This document shows positions 60,780 through 64,000 of a DNA stretch of 64,000 nucleotides, piece after piece; the first letter of the stretch is position 1; the number at the start of each line of letters is the position of its first letter. The translations under genes were made by a program, and so were the position numbers. The stretch comes from Lepidonotus clava. Its lineage: Eukaryota > Annelida > Polychaeta > Phyllodocida > Polynoidae. The DNA is taken from positions 36,916,378-36,980,377 of the forward strand of contig OW387139.1 of assembly GCA_936440205.1 (NCBI GenBank), written 5' to 3'. Under the pieces are notes generated by a model that had not been told where the DNA came from, made no database searches, and saw only the letters and a list, made by a program, of their open reading frames with translations.

Positions 60780-63700
60780 GAGAAAGGTGTATCACGGCAG
60801 GTGTCACCCAACACTCCATAAATGCTCTAATTAACAACAACAGCAAACGGGGACTTTTCAGCACAATCGGAGAAGGTTTGAACTAAATGCTAAATGATTG
60901 TTACTAAAAACGCAGAATTTAGGGTTGCAATGATAGCAGAAGGAGCACAAAAAATTGGAATATGAGGAAATATATGACCGTTTCCTTGGTGCAAGATCTA
61001 TGCTGAGTTTTGTTCTTTGAGAATTCCAAAATAAGACTAATAGCAAGACACATGGTAATTGCGCGCACAAATGGTTACTAGCCTCTTGTATTTTGCAGAT
61101 AATGTATTTGAAGGTGCGCTTATTTATTTATGAAATGTACCATTCGCGTGTTGATCAACTGATCCTCCTCTGATGCAGCTAGTTCTTGTCGGAACTACAA
61201 AATTGATTATTTTGTTCAGTGGCCATGCATATATTACTAAAAGTTTGAGTAATGTAATGCTGAACGTGACCGCCAAAGCCTAGATTTAAGGTATACATAT
61301 AGTATCATTTGTTTTGATACTAAATGAAATTTAAAGAGTTTAACTCATTAATACAGTAATTTGAGAGACTGCACCAAGGCATGTTCCATCAAAGTAATTA
61401 TTCCTAAAATCAAAAGCGAACATATGTTAGATTCCTAAATAAATTGGCTGACAAAAATACCAAATAATTCCGTTTAAATATTGAATATATGAGCAATTAT
61501 AATCCGTATTCAGTGTACGTAAAGTCAAATACCAGGAGTTGGAAGCCCCCCTTTAGTCAAAAGCTAGTGAATCAAATTGACAGGGCCATTTCAGAGAGTG
61601 GTATAGTTCGACCTAAAAAGATAAAGGACCCGATCTAATTGAAACTTCTTAGCTTATTATCAGATTTGTAGCGGATCACTCCGTGGTAACGGTTGGAGTT
61701 TAAGCATGGTGCAGGACCCTTATGTGAGGTTCTTTGTAATACATTTCTTTTCATAATCAATTCACAAGCTGCTTTGCTGATAACTGCACAAATTAGTTTG
61801 TTTATACCCAAGAAACTGTACTGATTATTGTGTCTGGTGTAAGAGACCAATTTGATTCGCTGTGGAACATTTTTATTACGCTATATTATCACGCTAGTAT
61901 TGCTATTTGTATTGTGTTTTTTACAAGGACAAAATGTGAAAAACAAAAAAATCATGCAGAGCCAGTGACGCGAAACCCAAACTAGTAGACAGCAATTCAT
62001 ATTTTCTATTGTTTCGGTTGTTTACGTACATGACCCATTCAGAATTAGTTAGGAGACAATTACGAGGATTATGCTTATACATTTACGAAATTGTACCTCT
62101 CTAGAAATTCATCCGGAAATCGAGAATCTCAATTCCCTATCTGCTATGATTAGGATATTATAGAATATATACCTATATTTTTACAGCGGGGCCACTAGAA
62201 TTACAGCGTTTAGTGTTCAGAAAATACAACTGGGACCATCCGCTCCCTTCACCCCTACTCAAAAATATTTACACCGCTCACGGACACTTTTAAAATTATT
62301 ATTTAGACGTTACCGACACAGACTATAAGTATAGTATATGATAACAAATTTAACTAATATAATTGTTTGTAAACGTTAGCTAGTGATAAACGTGGTTAAT
62401 ACCTTTGGTAACGTTTCATATTTTCATAGGGATCAAACGCCCTAAAACTTACATTATGGTATTTGTAGTTGTGTACATATTTCATCACACCTACTTGAAG
62501 TGTAACTGTACATACCTTCAACTTATGAAGATGTCTTTCAATTTGTATCGGTGCGACTGTTAGATCAACAGCTTTTTTTGTGCTTATATGTGTTTTTTGG
62601 AAAAAAAAGTGTAGCAGAAACTTTGTCAAATGAACGAAAGAATTACAGCCATAATGGTTTCCAGTTTTTGAACGAATTATTTTGCATACGATAAAATGTA
62701 CACTCTTTGAAGGGTTATTCACAATTGAATTGCACCAAGTATCTAGCTGAGGTAATATGAAGTGTAAAATAAGTAGCTATGTGTAGGTGTCGTTGTAGTG
62801 ATTGGCACAAAGTAATTAAGATGAAAAGAGGGAAATAGCTAAGATTTTGTATACAAGAAGGTATATAAGAGTGAACCTTCTTGTTATCTGCTTATATAGT
62901 AGCAATAATGTGCTAGTACCTGCCACTATTAACATAAACACTTATTTTGTTTTATGGAATCTCATTTAAAAGTACTTTACCTATGTGCTTTGCTAATACT
63001 ATAGATTGTTAGTAAGATAACTTAATCAAGATATTGCGAGGACAAAATCGAGGAGAGAAGAATAAGTAATTGATTTGACATCTTTTGAAGCCAAAATGAT
63101 AATTCTTAAATGCAGCCAAAAGCAATGTACCAGGAGTGTTCAAAAATCATTTTCCTGATACCAACTCAATTAATGAAAGAAGTGTCTAAATTAAGCTAGT
63201 GGCAAAGTATTAGTCTTGAAAGCTAGCATAAAAGAAATTCAGAAGAAGGATGTTATTCAAACTTGATTGAGTTGATTTTATTTCAGACCATCATTAATTG
63301 AAGAGGACAATGATGAACCTTATTTATAGTTCTAAAGTCAGTTTTCATAGTTGACATATTACTATATGCCAAAATTAGACAATGGAATGTATTTCCACAG
63401 ATATTTGAGTTGGCAAAGTGCTATCGACTTTGAGCACAATATTGCTTTTGGTTCCATTTATAAAGTTTAAAATGTGTCGATGTGTGCCCCAGTTGTGGCA
63501 AATCGACAGACCGTGATTACCATCAATCTTATGTAAAGATATATTCTTTTTCTTCTTCATGAATCCTACTCTTATTTCTAAGGGATATATTTTACGAGCA
63601 ACTTTTACTTATAAATATGTCAATATGATTACTTGGATCTGATAATGTTTGAAAAGGAGCACTAGGTATTGTTGACTGCGATGTTTTTGTGGCCAATGTT

Positions 63701-64000
63701 TAGATGGACACTCATTTACCGAATCTCTTTTTGTTGTATTGTAAAGTACTTATTTTAGTACTTATTTTGGTTGTACTTTCTCAATACAGATTTCTATAAT
63801 AATGAAGCAAGAGTAAATGGTCTGGTAGATTTAAAGTGGAAAGACAGTTTTTTTTAATAAGTCATGTTATACGTACGTACAACTTTATTCACACCGAGAC
63901 ATTTTCCCATAATAATGCTCTCACTTCCCTCTTATTGTTAACCTCATGTTACCAATGCTTGGACGAACACTTTGCAGAAACGGGAAGAAAAACATTTTGC
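60780..64000. other. Downstream region, no gene seen
   Basis: AT-rich sequence with only short open frames and no splice chain or recognisable motif. It probably holds the end of the ARRDC transcript. No repeat with clear ends was found. Confidence 0.4.
61438..61443 (+). terminator. Candidate poly(A) signal, ARRDC-like gene
   Basis: This AATAAA lies beyond the minisatellite and about 2.2 kb after the stop codon. I found no clear AATAAA between the stop and the array, so the 3' UTR may include the whole array. Confidence 0.3.

Overview
The window is nuclear DNA of an animal, most likely a marine invertebrate. It is AT-rich, has small exons in long introns with GT..AG borders, and is full of non-autonomous transposons, tRNA-derived SINEs, solo LTRs and microsatellites. 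Copies beginning CAGNGGCGGATCCAG, AGGTCA-rich repeats and frequent 'aggccta' words recall mollusc, echinoderm, hemichordate or lancelet genomes, but the phylum cannot be fixed from this sequence alone.

Three host genes could be reconstructed through to a stop codon. (1) A small four-exon gene on the + strand (37042-41226) encodes a 94-residue protein with a basic stretch and a C-terminal tail holding 14 cysteines in 22 residues. It is too split to appear as a long open frame and I do not recognise it. A GC-rich block at about 34200-34464, ending in a perfect donor, may be its 5' untranslated exon. (2) A three-exon NUDT19-type Nudix hydrolase lies on the - strand (45391 down to 43246, 406 residues). 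(3) A nine-exon alpha-arrestin of the ARRDC2/3/4/TXNIP type lies on the + strand (46035-59267, 451 residues) with three PPxY motifs. Genes 2 and 3 are divergent, with start codons about 640 bp apart, so they probably share a promoter region. The small gene and NUDT19 converge.

Layout: 1-34 kb is mostly intergenic. It holds one convincing GC-rich coding exon candidate on the - strand (3278-3677), two weak exon candidates (9694-9850, 10315-10380), and repeats. 23.3-25.7 kb is a nested stack: a 33-bp inverted repeat encloses a solo LTR, which encloses a 1172-bp TA-flanked transposon. 28.4-31.1 kb carries a foldback element with a perfect 65-bp hairpin and two solo LTRs in opposite orientation. 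37-41 kb is the Cys-rich gene, whose first coding intron is packed with mobile elements, including a TTAA-flanked piggyBac-like one. 43.2-59.3 kb is the NUDT19/ARRDC pair. ARRDC intron 1 holds a SINE, two abutting palindromes and another solo LTR.

The ARRDC coding sequence ends inside the first unit of a 30-bp minisatellite of about 51 units (59244 to about 60779), so the array is probably transcribed in its 3' UTR. The 554-codon open frame on the opposite strand follows from the 30-bp period and is unlikely to be a gene. From 60.8 kb to the end I see no gene.

Functionally the recognised genes are metabolic/housekeeping (acyl-CoA or CoA diphosphatase activity in the NUDT19 family) and trafficking (alpha-arrestin adaptors for NEDD4-type ubiquitin ligases). 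Nothing in the sequence links them beyond the shared promoter interval.
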